A DNA stretch of 64,000 nt from Cliona cf. orientalis (lineage: Eukaryota > Porifera > Demospongiae > Clionaida > Clionaidae), in the NCBI GenBank assembly GCA_963930775.1, contig OZ005700.1:4605476-4669475 (forward strand), written 5' to 3'. Below the pieces are notes generated by a model. That model was not told the DNA's origin. It ran no database searches and was given only the letters and a program-made list of their open reading frames with translations. Positions 10,780-24,055 of the stretch are shown here, piece after piece. The stretch's first letter is position 1. Every line of letters begins with the position of its first letter. Position numbers and translations under genes: made by a program.

Positions 10780-12380
10780 TCATTAAGCAGTTTCATTGCA
10801 CTGCTCTGTGGCAAGCTCTCCAACTCCTACTGGATCATGTTCGCCATCACCCACTGAGTCTACGATGAGTCATAGCCATAATATTCCTATGACCAGAGTG
10901 AAACTTCCAAAGCTTATATTGAAAAAGTTTAATGGGATTCAATTGAATCCTTTGCCGATAACAACTCCAGTCTATCTGATGTTGATAAATTTCATTATCT
11001 TAATGCACAGTTAGGAGGACGTACTTCTGAAGCTAGAGCTGGGTTGAAGCTTACGTCTGCAAACTATGGCGAAGCCATTGCGATCCTGAAAAAGAGATTA
11101 GGAAATAAATAACTTATAATCACCCGCCATTATGGATATTCTTCTCACGGTTGCCTTGCCACACGACACAACCTCAAGGGTCTGCGCCATTTGTATGATT
11201 AGGTTGAGACTCAAGTACGTGGCTTGAGAGCTCTTGGAGTACCGTCTGAATCTTATGGGAGCTTATTGTCATCAGTACTCATGAAAAAGTTACCTCAAGA
11301 ACTTTATCTCAACCTTGATGCACTAATGAGAGATACAGAGAGAGAGCATGTATGTCCAGCTTTTCAAGCCAATTGTCAAGAAACCAGATTGAGGATACCC
11401 CAACCACTGCTGCCATGGTGTCCAGTGCTAGAACCCCCCAATGTTGCTTTTGTAGCCAGTCATCTGTCCAGTGTTTTGTTTGTGAAGTAGTCGTGGATCC
11501 AGGTGAACGGAAATGGATACTAATAAAGGCTAGCAGATATTTTATTTGCTTGACAAATTTAAAAGTACCACCAAAGCTGCGAGTGTCGGTGTACAATGAA
11601 GTGCTCAAAATGCAATGGCCGACATCACATCAGCCTTGAGAAATCTGACAGACCCTGTCTCTACACCCAATTAAACACAACAGCCGAGCCTGCCCCACCA
11701 CACAGCTCACCACTAACCTCATCAGTTACCTATATTAATGCTCGAGTCCCAGTAGCTAAGACCCACGTCGATAAGATTGAAAATCCATGTACAACAGTGA
11801 AGGTCTAAGTATTGTTCGATAGCGGAAGCTAACGATCATATGTTACAGGGTGAAAACCCACTGATCACTCAATACTGAGCAAATTGAAACGATACTGATC
11901 AAAACCTTCGGCTCAGACAAAGGGAACAAGCAAGAATGGAGCTGTACGACTTGGAATGGACCTGAAAAATGGAATAACATTTGAAATATCTCTATTCACT
12001 ATACAATTCATTTGTGAACCATTGTCCACTCAATCGATAACCTGTGCTATAGAGAAGTACAGTTATGTATCAAACCTGGAGCTTGAAGATTCTCCCAGTG
12101 GGGATAAAGAACTGAACATTGATATCTTCATTGGCTCACAATATTATTGGAAGCCGGTGACTGGTGAAGTTATTTGTGAAGATGGTGAACCAATAGCCGT
12201 ACACACCAAGCTTGGATGGGTCTTGTCAGGTCCACTGACACAGCAAAACGCGAGCATTAACCTGGGCACACAGCCCACATCTAGAGACCCTGATATGAGG
12301 GTTAATGACATGCATACCATGCACATGGAGACAAAAGTAGTGCATGACTATGAACAATTGCCTCTTCTAGTGTGAGTTAG
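10780..12380 (+). mobile_element. BEL/Pao LTR retrotransposon fossil 1 (gag and protease region)
   Basis: Pieces of a BEL/Pao gag domain (RALGVPSESYGSLLSSVLM), a zinc knuckle (CSKCNGRHH) and the region after the protease typical of this family (IGSQYYWKPVTGEV and LGWVLSGP) lie in order. It is broken in several places and truncated: no reverse transcriptase, integrase or recognisable LTR follows. It is an old copy inside a GNL2 intron, on the opposite strand. Confidence 0.85.
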
Positions 12381-14980
12381 TTATCGTTCTATCTAAAGTA
12401 CCATTGAAAAGAAGAGCTGAGGTTCACATTGAAACCCTAAGCGTGCCGAGATGACCGACATAGAGATGATCAATATTTCGGCTGTGTACGGCTGAGGCAT
12501 CTTTGAATTGGGGGCAAGTAAATAACTATCAAACAAGCACTAGGGCACTTGGTCCACAAGCAGGAAAGTACCAGAGCAGTTATTCTGATGAATCCCGAAT
12601 CTTCCAGGACCATTCAGCCTCCACAAGTGATTTTTGAAGATCTACAATAATTATCACTTTAGTCTGTTCTATTTTCTTAGTAGTATAGCTAACTAGACTG
12701 TCAACCAAACTTTAGCTACCAAACTAGCTGGTTATAGCTGCCAACTCTTCATCTTGAGTACTTCCTTCAACTCGCTTGTCCATTTCTTAATCTTTTCGGG
12801 CTGAATGGAACTTTGAATACAAAAACTGTGGTGCACAATATGTAGGATATTCAATGAGACAACTCCGAATACAGTCCATAAGCCAGCAATCCAAAACACG
12901 TACAAGCGTTGCAGATCCAGGAAGTGCATCTGGTGGCACATTCCAGTGGATGCAATTTTTACCGTTTTTTATCTATTTTTCTTACCTGTTCTATCTGGGC
13001 CATCTTTCACTTCTAGGATTCCAAACTAAGACCAGAAGACGGAGGAACTCTTCTACTTTCTGCCCGTTCACGTCATATAACCTGGAGACATTCGTGAGCT
13101 CTGCGGCAACCGCTTTTGTGCATGCTACTCTCAAGCACTCACAAAAAGTGCCTCGCGCAAAAAGTGGCACATTTTGGTTCCCTAGGATGGATTCCCAAGA
13201 TTCAAGTACCATTCCATAGCTCTTTTGTTGCTCTACAATATAAGACTAAAACAAAGTTTTTCCATCAAGTGGTTCCAGAGTTACACGGAATAAAAAATCG
13301 GAAAATTTCAGTACAACCACATGGTATTCTCCACGTCTTCTCGAAGTTTTGTCAAGTGACTGATGATTCACCCAGTAAATGCCAAGGAGAGGAGTGCTCT
13401 CCAAGTTTCTAGGGAGTAGACATCATCATTCAAATGGTTAGTTTCTTTCTATACTCAAACTTTCAAGAAAGAATCTGGACGGAATTGTTTGGAATAATCT
13501 AGCGTGTGTGAGGCTAGCCTCGAACCCAGGCTCACTTGGGATTCAAGGCTGGTGTGAGGCAAGAACATAACTTCTGTATCAGGTAAATAATGAAGTCCAG
13601 GGATGAGGGTGAGCCTTACCAGCTGAAATGGCAAAAAAAATAGATAATTTATACCTGCGCCATAATTTGTGTAAATCAGCTGACGTCGAAGCTGAAAAGC
13701 ACAAGTTCACATCCATGGAGGTTAAATATGCTAGCACTTGTCCCACCTGTCTCTCTCTCTCCCTCTTTCTCTTTCACTCTCTCTCTCACACACACCCCTA
13801 CCCCCTGTATGTGCACATACACAATCTCTTAGGTGATGATCAGCTATCAATGAGCATGAGATGGTGAGAGGGGGGAGCACTGGAGTTCCACCGCCAAAGA
13901 GAAGGTGCTGCCTAGGCCTCCTCAGACATGGCTTTTTGTTTGAAGCTATCTTCTGAGGTGCCGAGAGAACTAGCTACTCGATCTAGGTCCTTGCACCATC
14001 TCTGTGGCTGCTTGAGCACTTTCTCTATCAACGGTAGTTGTCAATGTGTGATGATAGCATAGGAGACTGGTTGTGAAAGCTTAAACAACCTTCTGCAAAC
14101 CTTCAAGAAGGCCTTTGATGGTTGCATAATATCTTTGTACCACCTAAAGTATACACTAAGCCCTCACTTTTGCCTGATTGTGGAATGTGATTCAGTAGTA
14201 ACCACTAATTACGTTGTCTTGCATTTGCGGTGCTTCGGCGCGCGCCGCGCCATATATTGTAGCGTATCGGCAATGCCCACACTTACACTTCGTGACGTCA
14301 CAAGGTCCTGAGGCCGGCCAAATGCAAGAGAAAAATGGTCCTGGTCGACGTTTTGCAAGTTCATATTTAACACGAGCATGGGATTTAGCCAAGGATATTG
14401 CACTGGACAGCTCTCAATGTCAAACTGTCCATGTGATCTTTATATGATTTGGCTCTGACCTTTCGCATCAGGTTGTCCAGTAAGCTGAAATCAAGCTAGC
14501 CACGAGTGTGGTGATTGGTTGGTGAGCGATCGGCTCCATATCTCAACAACAAAGACAGTTGAAGAAACAAAAGTTCTATCTTTTAGTAGAGAGTAGAGTT
14601 GTAAAACTAATCTCTGTGAGTACAGAGCTGTTTACACTATGATAGTACGTTATTGAATATATAAATTATTTTCATTTCTCATGATCTTATAATTCAACAA
14701 ATACAGTAAAATTACTTAGTCAAGCAAATATACTATACTGCTAGTGGTACTCTCCTTCCAGCTGAAGTATGAAAGCCTCAGCAGTCTTCGCATCAGGTTG
14801 TCCAGAATGTTGAAAATGAGTTGGCCAAACATTCACTGCCGATATTCAGCCGTGTATGGCAAGGTAGCTACGCTTTGGACACGAATTGGATGTGCCCATG
14901 TGTTGTTTAGCTAGTTTCTTACAGTCTGCTGTGTATCAAAACCCAGGAATATCCCAGTAGCCAAAAACTAAACTTTTTGT
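12381..14980. other. No supported gene; low-complexity tracts
   Basis: Contains a CT-rich then CACA-rich tract (13750-13800), a TGACGTCA palindrome near 14293, and a 19-bp word TTCGCATCAGGTTGTCCAG repeated near 14463 and 14787. A short frame near 12810-12900 (CGAQYVGYSMRQLRI) is reminiscent of GIY-YIG nucleases but is too short to call. Confidence 0.45.
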
Positions 14981-14989
14981 GATGCATGT

Positions 14990-17317
14990 TGACTGTGATC
15001 GCGGCCTCCATATGTTCAATGCAGCAACCGCAAACTCATACGTGTAGAAGTACGAATCTATGGAGAAACAGAGTCAATGGAGGTGGATACAGGTGCCGCT
15101 GTTTCGTTGATATCGTACCAGCGGCTCAAACGAGTGTTGCCAGGGATCAAAATAAGGAAGACAACAGTCATTCTGAGGATGTACACCTCAGAGATCATCC
15201 CAGTGAGGGGAGAAGTACAAGTGGATGTCACCTATGGTGACCAAAGGAAGAAACTTACCTTGTATGTCACTAGAGATGAAGGTCCATGTCTGCTGGGGAG
15301 AGAGTGGCTAACCAGCATCCGCCTTGATTGGAAAATGATTGGATTAGCAGCTATGAACACAAGTCAGGCACAATTGCACGAGATGTTGAAACACTACAAG
15401 GAAGTGTTCCAGGGTGAACTTGGAACCATAAAGAAGATCATGGCTGAGATCTAGCTGAAGGTAAATGCCACCCCTAAGTTTCACAGCCCTCGCACAGTGC
15501 TCTTTGCACTCGAAGGAGCCATCGAGCAGGAGCTAAACAGGTTAGAAAAGAAAGAAATTTTGAGGAAAGTCAGTCAGTCACAGTGATTGGGCCGCGCCCA
15601 TAGTCCCCGCTCCTAAGAAAGATGGAAAAGTCAGAGATTACAAAGTTACAATGAATTCTAGTCTGGATGTAGATCAGTACCCCTGCCAAAGTCTCTAAAC
15701 TCGATTTATCATAGGCATAACAACAGATGTTTCTTGAGGAAGAGTCGGCTAAATGTCTCACGATCAGTGAGTGGTCTCAGCCCCAGCTATATATCAGCAA
15801 GCCATGGACATACTTTTGCAAGGTATTGATGGTGTTATTTACTACATTGATGATATCCTTGTAATTGGCTCAAGTGACAAGGAACACCTGGAGAGACTAG
15901 AGCAAGTACTCAAAAGATTGAAGGAGTACGGGCTGAGAGTCAAGAACAGCTAGCGTGATTTCTTTCAAAGCCTAGTCGAGTACTTGGGTCACACTAAGTA
16001 GATGCAGAGGGACTGCACACATTGCCAGGCAAGGTGGCTGCTACTGTTCAAGCACCTGAACCCGAGAATGAGCAATAATTGGAATCATTTCTGGGATTAT
16101 TGAACTATTATTCATAATTTATCCCCAACTTGGGTACGATTGTGCACCCTCTCAACCAACTCCTCAGACAAGATGTTCGTTGGAAGTGGACGCAAGAATG
16201 TGCAGAAGCGTTCCAACAAGCTAACGAGAGCCTCGTTTCATCCCAGGTTCTAGCGCACGACGCAAATCTTCCGATCAAGTTGGCAGCTGATGCCTCTGCT
16301 TATGGGATAGGTGCAGTCATCTCTCATGTTTACCCAGATGGTAGTGAGCGATCAATAGCATTCGCATCAAGGATTTTGACCTCTACAGAACGCAATCATG
16401 CACAGCTTGAAAAGGAAGCATTATCGCTCGTCTATGGGGTAAAGCATTTCCACCAATATCTGTAAGGGAGGATGTTTACATTGGTAACAGACCACAAGCC
16501 ACTAACCATGATCCTCAATCCTTGGAAGGGCATACCCTCCCTCACGGCAGCTTTTTTGCAATGCTGGGCCATCACTCTGTAGGTTCACCGATATGAGATC
16601 GAGTTCAAGTGCACCCAAGAACACTGCAATGCCGATGGACTGTCCCGACTGCCTGTTCCGAATGTGAAATCTCACAAATCATCTGCTGTTGATATCTTCA
16701 CAGTAGCACAGCTGGACTCACTTCCAGTCACAGCAGCAGTTAGGGAAAGTAACTTGAGCAGAGATCCTGCAAAGTTTGCCAATTTACGAAGTCAGGTTGG
16801 CCACAACAAGTCTAAGAGTGTCTCAAACCCTACTGGCATCGACGGAACGAGATCACGGTAGAAGGAGATTGCCTTATGTGGGGCATCAGAGTAACTGTTC
16901 CCAAGAAGCTGCAGGAAGATGTGCTCAAGGAACTACATCGAGACCACCAAGGCATCGCCAAGATGAAGGCAGACGCCGGGAGCTACATTTGGTGGCCAGG
17001 ACTGGACAAGTCACTGGAACAGATAGCAAGAGATTGTGAAGCTTGCAAGTTAACTAAAAGCATGCCTGCAGTTGCCCCCTTCACCCATGGGTGTGGCCCT
17101 TCCGCCCATGACAACATTTACACATCAATTTCGCTTATCTGTTCAAAGGTCAAATATTTTTTGTGTTTGTTGATGCCCATTGGAAATGGCCAGAAGTAGT
17201 GGAGATGAAGTCAACCACTGCTAAAGGACTACCGAAGTTATACAAACACTGTTTGGATCATATAGAATCCCAGAGCAAGTAGTGTCCGATAATGGCCCCC
17301 AATCTCGATCGCGCAAT
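14990..17317 (+). mobile_element. Ty3/gypsy LTR retrotransposon fossil 1
   Basis: In order: aspartic protease (VDTGAAVSLIS), part of reverse transcriptase (YYIDDILVIGS), RNase H (LAADASAYGIGAVIS), the H2C2 zinc-binding part of integrase (WWPGLDKSLEQIARDCEAC) and the start of the integrase core. It is broken in at least five places and lacks gag, the 3' end and recognisable LTRs. It abuts BEL/Pao fossil 2 near 17317. It is old. Confidence 0.87.
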
Positions 17318-20300
17318 GATATGGTAGCAACCACGTCTGGTCTCAATCCCAATGTCGCCACCTTCACTACCCACCTTGTGTGTCAATGCCAGTAAGACAG
17401 TGTTGCTTCAAACAGCCTTGGCTGACGTTTACGATCTCACCAGTCCCCAGCTGACAATACTGGTACAAATGAACACCATTGGTGCTAAACCCTCAGCGCT
17501 GTGAGATTTATTGCAGTAGTGACTAGTCTACATGTTTAGCTAAGCCTGCAGCACTGTTGCTGATGGCAGTGTTGTAGAGAGTAACTATAACCACAAGAAT
17601 GCATTACTGATTGCACGGTATTACGTAATAGTACCACGTGCATGCCAGATCAGCAGATCTTGCACAAAGTAAAGCCAAGAAGCGAATTAAGTGGATAGCC
17701 TACTGTAACTAGTGATGAGTCAGTCGAGTTATAAGAACTATCGCTTGAACTACTCACTAATCTTCTTGAAATGAAGAGGCTACTATCTCTTTCATCGAGC
17801 CAGAGCTCGACAAGAAGCGAAGAAGGCTGTGGTGGTCAGAAAATGTCTCCAGAACTTTTGAACAAAGCATTTTCAACGAAATCCACACAATGCATATATT
17901 GTATCTACGACGAAAAGCCTAATGGCACCTTGTTTTCAACGTATAAAACAGGTATGTAGCAGCTAGCGAGTTAACAGACACACACACTCACTCACTTACT
18001 CACTCACTCACACACAGAACGATTACCGTAACCCTCGCGCATGCGCCGAGGGTTAATGATATTCAATAGCGGCAGTCAACAATCATATATTACCAGATGG
18101 GCTAAGGACCCACTTGCATTTCCACCAGAGAATAAGCAGTGCCTCTCCATTGCCGCTTTCGGCTCTGAGAGGAGCAGTTCAAGGCTCCGGGTCGGAGTAA
18201 GAATGAAACACAGCCCAAACATGGAGCTAATGCTTTTCACAGTGCCTCACATTTGCAACCACCTGACAGCTCAACCTGTCTCACTCTGTGCCGAGATGCA
18301 TGACCACCTGTCCTCCCTTGACTTGGCTGACCCTTTCCTGAGATAAGAACCCATTGGAAATTGATGCATTAATTGGCTCCGATTACTATTGGGACCTCGC
18401 TACAGGTAAGACCCTACGTGGGAACGACGGGCCTATTGCCATTCATGCGAAGCTAGGTTGGGTCCTTTCCGGCCCAGCACATTTGCCTTTGGTCCCACTA
18501 CAACCTTCAATAAGCTTGATTGCAACTCACACATTGAGGATCAATGCGAACTCTTGTGCCATGCAGTATCCTAAGATCTTTCTGGGATTGAGAGTCTCTA
18601 GGCATCCGTGACCCCAACCTGCCGTCTACGATGAATTTGAAAACAACATTCTGTTCAGGGAAGGGAGGTATGAAGCGTCATTGCCATGGAAGGACTTCCA
18701 CGATCCATTACCAGACAATTTGACCTGAAGCGTCTACATGGTCTCTTGCGTCGCCTATGACAGGATCAAATGATTCTGCAAGAATATGACCTCATCATCA
18801 GAGATCAGATTGACGAGGACATTGTATAGGTGGTTACAGACAAAGACACTGTTCATGGTGGAAGGGTGCACGACCTACCTCATCATGCAGTGATCCGCAG
18901 TGATAAGGAGACCACTAAGATGCGAGTTGTATACGATGCATCTGCCAAAGTCGAGTGGACCATCCCTGAACAACTGTCTCCATACAGGTCCCAAATTCGA
19001 TCAAAAAATTCTTGACATCCTACTAAGATTTTATTCTCGAAAAGTAGCTCTTACAGCCAATATCGAGAAAGCATTCTTGATGATATCAGTTGCTGAAGCG
19101 GACCATGATGTACTACGCTTTCTGTGGGTCAGTGAAGACCCAAGGTGATTGTCCTGAGATTCACAAGAGTGGTGTTTAGAGTGTCGTCCAGTCCATTCTT
19201 ACTAAATGCCACTATTAAACACCATATCGAGAAATATGCTTTCCAGTGTCCAGGGCTAGTGAGAGATCTTCTGTGGTCAATCTACATCGATGACATCGTC
19301 CTTGGAGCAAACGATGAGGAGAGTGCCTTCAACCTCTACATAAGATCCAAAAACATACTCAGGAGTGGTTCATTCAATTTGAGAAACTTTGTCACAACTC
19401 CCACACACTGCAACACCGAATTAACGAAGCTGAGGGGATTGCTGCACCAGAGCTGACCTACGGCCCCCTTGAAGAGACATGCAAAATCTGTCTTTGGAAA
19501 TGCTCAGTCAGTGAAATCAGGTGAACACAAGATTCTGGGAATTAGTTGGAACATACATCACTTCCGAACGTTTTATTTTCAATTTTGACAACATAGCAGA
19601 GCAAGCGAGTGAAATGGAGCCCCACAAAGAGAAATGTCATCAGTCTTGCTGGGCAATTCTACGATCCCCTAAGATTTCTTGCAACAGTCACTATTCAACT
19701 GAAAGTGTTATTTCAGAAGTTGTGTGAGTCTAAGATCAAATGGGATAAGCCACTCAGAGGAGAACTTCTTAACCAGTGGAAATCTCTAGTGGGTGAGTTA
19801 CAAGCAGGTCAGCCACTCTCCATTCCGAGGAGTTATTTTGATGGGATACTTGGAGATATAAAGTCGTATAGCCTCTATGGATTCTGTGATGCATCTCTCA
19901 GCACCTATGCAGCTGTAGTATACTTGGTGGCGCAGACTGATGTGGGAAGATTAGTCAAGTTAGTTATCTCTAAGACGAGAGTCACACCACTTCAAAGCCA
20001 GACTATCCAGAGGCTGGAGCTGCTGTCTGCACTTCTCCTGGCCAGATTGATCTCCAGTGTCAGCGACTATTTAAGCCACCTGCTCCCGCTAGCTCCAACA
20101 GAACTCTTCACCGATTCAAGGGTTGCTCTATTCTGGATACGGAGTGACAAGGAGTGGAAACAATTTGTCCAGAATCGGGTTAATGAGATCTGAAAACTCA
20201 CAACACCCACGTCCTGGAGTCACTGTTCTGGAAAAAAACCCTGCCGATGTGCCATCTAGGGGGTTAACCCCACTCAAGCTATTTGTAAACACACTTAGGA

Positions 20301-22140
20301 GAAATGGGCCTGACTGGCTAAGGAATGGTGAAGGGGAATGTAATCAAGACGATCCAGCGATGCCTGATAAATGCACAACTGAGATGCGTTCTGCTGATCG
20401 AAAACTTGTTCACAGCTTGTTGAACACAGACTCCACCACTGGTCTGAAGCAGATAATCAAAATCGAAAAGTACAGCTCGTTTTCCTGACTATTTCAAGTT
20501 ACAGCTCACATTCTGAAGTTCGTGCGGTTGCTGAAGGCGAAGAGTCTTGCTACAACCACAGCTGAACGACATTACAGAAGTGGAAAGACTGTGGATTATT
20601 GAGTCACAAGTGGAGCTGACACAAGAACAGCACTTTGACTCCTGGAAGAAGCAACTCAGTCTCTTTCTTGATGCAGCTAACGTATGGAGATGTGGAGGTC
20701 AGCTCACAAATGCAAACCTCCCTTATTCTACAAATATCCAGTGCTCCTATGTAGGAAACACCCACTGACGTCACTAATTGTGAGGAGTGCACACGAACGA
20801 GTACAGCACAACGGGGTGAAAGAGACGCTCACCGAGATCAGAGCCAAGTATTGGATCATCAAGGGGAGCAGCCTAGTCAAGTCAGTCATTTACCACCGCG
20901 TGCTCTGCAGGCGGTTCGAAGGAAAACTGTTTCACCCACCTCCACCACAACCCTTAGCAATCTATCGTGTCAAGGAAGAGCCACCATCCTCTCGTACTGC
21001 GTTGATTTTGCTAGACCATATACGTTCAGACATCCGGAGTGATGGAGAGTAAAAAGACCCGAATTTGCCTGTACACGTGTTGTGTCACATGTGCATTGCA
21101 CCTTGACGTTGTGCCTGATATGTCTGCAGCAACCTTTGTTCGAAGCCTGAAGAGAATCTGCGCAAGGAGGGGCCTTCCACACAAGTTTCTTTCTGACAAT
21201 GGAAGGACTTTCAAGGCGACAACAAAGACAATTGAAGTCATTGTAACTCACCAATACATAAAACGATACCTTTCTAAGGTCAGTGTTGAATGGTACTTAA
21301 TCTGGAGAAGGCTTCTGGTGTTGAAACGACTGATCAAGTCTATTAAGAGATGCTTGAGGAAGATGGTTGGCCAGGCAAAGTTTTCATATGATGAGCTCCT
21401 GACTGCTGTTATTGAAGTGGAAGCCATTCTCAACTCCAGCCCTCTCTCCTATGTTTCAGTAGATGATTTAGATGAGCCACTAACCCCCTTGCACTTGTCA
21501 GTCGGTCGAAGGTTACTCAGCTTACGTGATCATCTTTCTTATCAAGAAAACATCAATGATGACAATTTTGAAATCAAGCCAGCTAAGCTGAACAGATGAG
21601 TGCAGCACCTGAACAATGTGATCAATCACTTCTGGAAAAGGTGGCGACGTAAATATCTCCTTGAACTGAGGGAGGCCCACCGTTATAACCAAGGAAGTGA
21701 AACCATTACTCCAATTTCTGTCGGGAATATTGTGTTACTGCACCATGATGGACCCAGAGGATTCTGGAAGCTGGTGAAAATCAAAAAGCTTATGGATGGA
21801 CGAGTCAGAGGAGCTGTTATCAGAGTACCTTCCAAAGATGGCCAAACCACCTTGTTGCAACGTCCATAACAACTGCTCTATCCTCTGGAGATAATTCAAC
21901 GAGAGGACAGTGTCACCGATGTTCCTACAGAATCTGACAGTGTTGCTGCACCATGTGATGCTGAGCCTCCTGATAAGAGTACACCTCCTGATAAACCAGC
22001 TGTAAGATGATCACATGCTACTGAAGCAAGCGACCAGATAGCTTGCTCCCTTCAACTTGAATCTAATAACAGTTGGAACACACAATTTCATGCTCAACGG
22101 GGGAAGGATATTGGGAACCGAACTGAACTCTTATTTCCTG
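17318..22140 (+). mobile_element. BEL/Pao LTR retrotransposon fossil 2, with a small transposon inside it
   Basis: Parts in order: the pre-protease region, protease (FNSGSQQSYIT), the IGSDYYWDLATG block, reverse transcriptase (SIYIDDIVLGA), RNase H (YGFCDASLSTYAAVVY), integrase (RRGLPHKFLSDNGRTF) and the C-terminal DUF5641-type domain (WKRWRRKYLLELRE). It is interrupted by a non-autonomous DNA transposon (17487-18055). It is broken in many places (roughly ten or more). A purine-rich tract followed by TATTGGGAACC near 22090 may mark the start of a 3' LTR, but no matching 5' LTR was seen. Confidence 0.88.
17487..18055 (+). mobile_element. AACCCTCGGCGC-family element, copy i (inside BEL/Pao fossil 2)
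   Basis: The left end is AAACCCTCAGCGCT and the right end CGCGCATGCGCCGAGGGTTAA. Just inside the right end is a CACA/CTCA microsatellite. A short frame (17771-17959) contains SPELLNKAFS and ends at AAAACAGGTATGT, a splice-donor-like word. Relatives lie at 26549, 28833, 51236 and 62478, with a partial copy at 24766. Confidence 0.82.
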
Positions 22141-22389
22141 TATTAATTAATATTTCCTGTACTAGGAATATTACATAATATGTAGGTTTTTCACATGAAT
22201 GAACATGTTTTTTATGAGTTCTGTATAGCCAGTTCTGAGTACGAGTTCAGTTGAGTACAAGTTTCATGGACTATTTGTGATTATACTATATACAACGAAA
22301 AATATTTTCAGGCGATCAATTTTCTTATATAGTCCATGTTCTAACCTGGAGGGCATAAAAGATGCACTCTCCTACAGGTTCAGAAGACT

Positions 22390-22800
22390 CACGATTGGTC
22401 AAAATTGTTGTGTCGTGTGCACAAACAAGGTTGCCAGGACCTAGAGGCCATAGAGATGCACTCTCGAGCTCAAGTGAGTGGCGCAAGCGCCACGTGTTTC
22501 AACAGGCCTGCTCAGCAGGCCACTGAGCCTCGAGCGGAGAGAAGTGATGTCTGCTCTTTGTCATGGTCTGGTGGTAGATTCAACATTCGAGCAGAGTGAG
22601 AACATCGCCATTACACGGTGAGTTTGAGCAGCTGCTCTTGGCCTGCAGTGAGGGGTGTGGTCTACACCATAATAGGAAAGTTCGGTGCTGCTTTCATCTG
22701 CGCATGCGCACTGTACTAACTGGCAGTCCATTGTACATGTACATAGCATGGATGCTGTTAGTAGTGTTCAGTCACATTATCCCATGATTGTGACATCAAA
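22390..22800 (-). repeat. Interspersed repeat, inverted relative of 30120-30590
   Basis: Shared words include GGCCTGCTCAGCAGGCC (here) versus GCCTGCTTAGCAGGCCTC, the ends GACTCACGATTGGTC and GACCAATCCTGAG, and a GGGATAATG/CATTATCCC end. No coding capacity is supported. Confidence 0.65.
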
Positions 22801-23579
22801 CATACTTGTATACTGTAAATCAAAGCCATAGGCGGCGGAGCCGGGGGGGCTGGGAGGTCATGCCCCCCCCCCCCCCCCCCACTTTTTCAAAGCTGACACA
22901 CCCACTTTTGCCTTATGCTAAGCAAAAAACAATGAACTTGTCAATTTTACATGTCTGCAATAGCCTTCTATCAAAAATATGCTAGTTTCATTACTGCTCT
23001 CCTTGAAATCGACTGTTTTTTGCCTGTTGTCCATCATTGTTTGTCGATTTTCATGGACGCGTTACCGCTAATTAGCGGGCGTGGCTTAAATTTTTGCACA
23101 CAGATTGTCTTACATCTTGGCCCCTTCACATTCAATATGCTTCTGCCTGTATACTGGATATTGCCCTGTGGCTAGGGCAATATCATGGTAGGGAACAGCC
23201 CTGAAAATCTTAAGCATAACATTTGTCTAGTTGACCATCTAAAATACATCTGCACATGCCAGTCAAATTGAGCTTTAAAAGTCGCACTACTTGTTAACAG
23301 CAGAACCCTACGAATGCAACAGCACCATTGCTTGCAAATACGAATTGCCCACACAGAGTATCACTTGATTTAGGCATACCCAGAGCTGGCCAAATAAGGT
23401 TAGTTTTCATTGTGTAGAGAAGGTAGGTCTGGAAACAGAATTCATAAGGCATACACACCCAAAATAAAGAACTGACAAACCAAATCTTCTCATAACATGG
23501 GACCTGGGAACAGACTATTCAAAAAATCGTTACCCTACTAAAGTAGGCATTCAGCAATTAAAAAAGTATGTTTCATAGA
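22801..23579. other. No gene; poly-C tract and hAT-like end fragment
   Basis: GGCGGCGGAGCCGGGGGGGC is followed by an ~18-C run near 22863. The layout resembles the ends of G/C-rich inverted-repeat elements, but a partner end was not found. The rest is AT-rich and featureless. Confidence 0.45.
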
Positions 23580-23733
23580 CCTTAGATAAGCACCCACGTA
23601 CCCTATTTCAAGGGGTCACTAAAGCACCTTCTATACAAACATATTATGATCCAGGGTAAGCGCCCATGTGGGCCAAAATCGCGAGTTATGTTTAAGCACC
23701 CACGGACTCTTACCCGGGATACTACAGCACATG
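23580..23733. repeat. MITE-like repeat (GCGCCCACGTAC family), copy 1
   Basis: Shares CCCACGTACC...TCAAGGGGTCACT, CTTCTATACAAAC and GTGAGTTATGTT with 28968-29118. It lies only ~20 bp from the splice donor side of GNL2 exon h. Confidence 0.75.
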
Positions 23734-23753
23734 TAAAACATGTATGTACTAAC

Positions 23754-23783
23754 CTGCACCACCACATCTGAAGAATCCAAGAC
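23754..23783 (-). CDS. GNL2: GNL2 exon h (30-nt microexon)
   Basis: Ten codons, VLDSSDVVVQ, bounded by AACTCTAG acceptor and GTTAGT donor, phase 0 on both sides. In yeast and human GNL2 the sequence between ELYK and VLDARDP is VIDSSDVV(I/V)(Q/H), so the microexon fills the gap between exons g and i exactly. Confidence 0.93.
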
Positions 23784-24055
23784 CTAGAGTTATAAAAAAG
23801 GGAGAAGACATGATCATAGTGTGCTAGTATAAAATTGCCATGTATAGCTACTACATGGTAGCCCAATACAACATAGCCTCTTATAATAATTGCTACAGCT
23901 ACATGTACAGGTTTATTTGGTCAGTGGCTCCATCAACCATCTAGCTGCAATTAGAATCCAAGGATAAGTATCAGTTCAGCCAATAATATGATAACAGAGT
24001 GGTTTGCATCCTTTCTAACTCTAGGGTTGGTTCTGAATGGCTATCAAGAGAAGTG

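Noticed and set aside
12810-12900. GIY-YIG-like fragment (CGAQYVG...LR) as a Penelope element
   Set aside because: Only about 15 residues fit, and no flanking reverse transcriptase or downstream catalytic residues are present.
12991-13212. Minus-strand 73-codon frame and overlapping plus-strand 121-codon frame
   Set aside because: Neither shows domain similarity or good splice or start sites, and they overlap each other on opposite strands.
14463-14810. TTCGCATCAGGTTGTCCAG pair as LTR edges of gypsy fossil 1
   Set aside because: Only 19 bp match and the flanks do not align.
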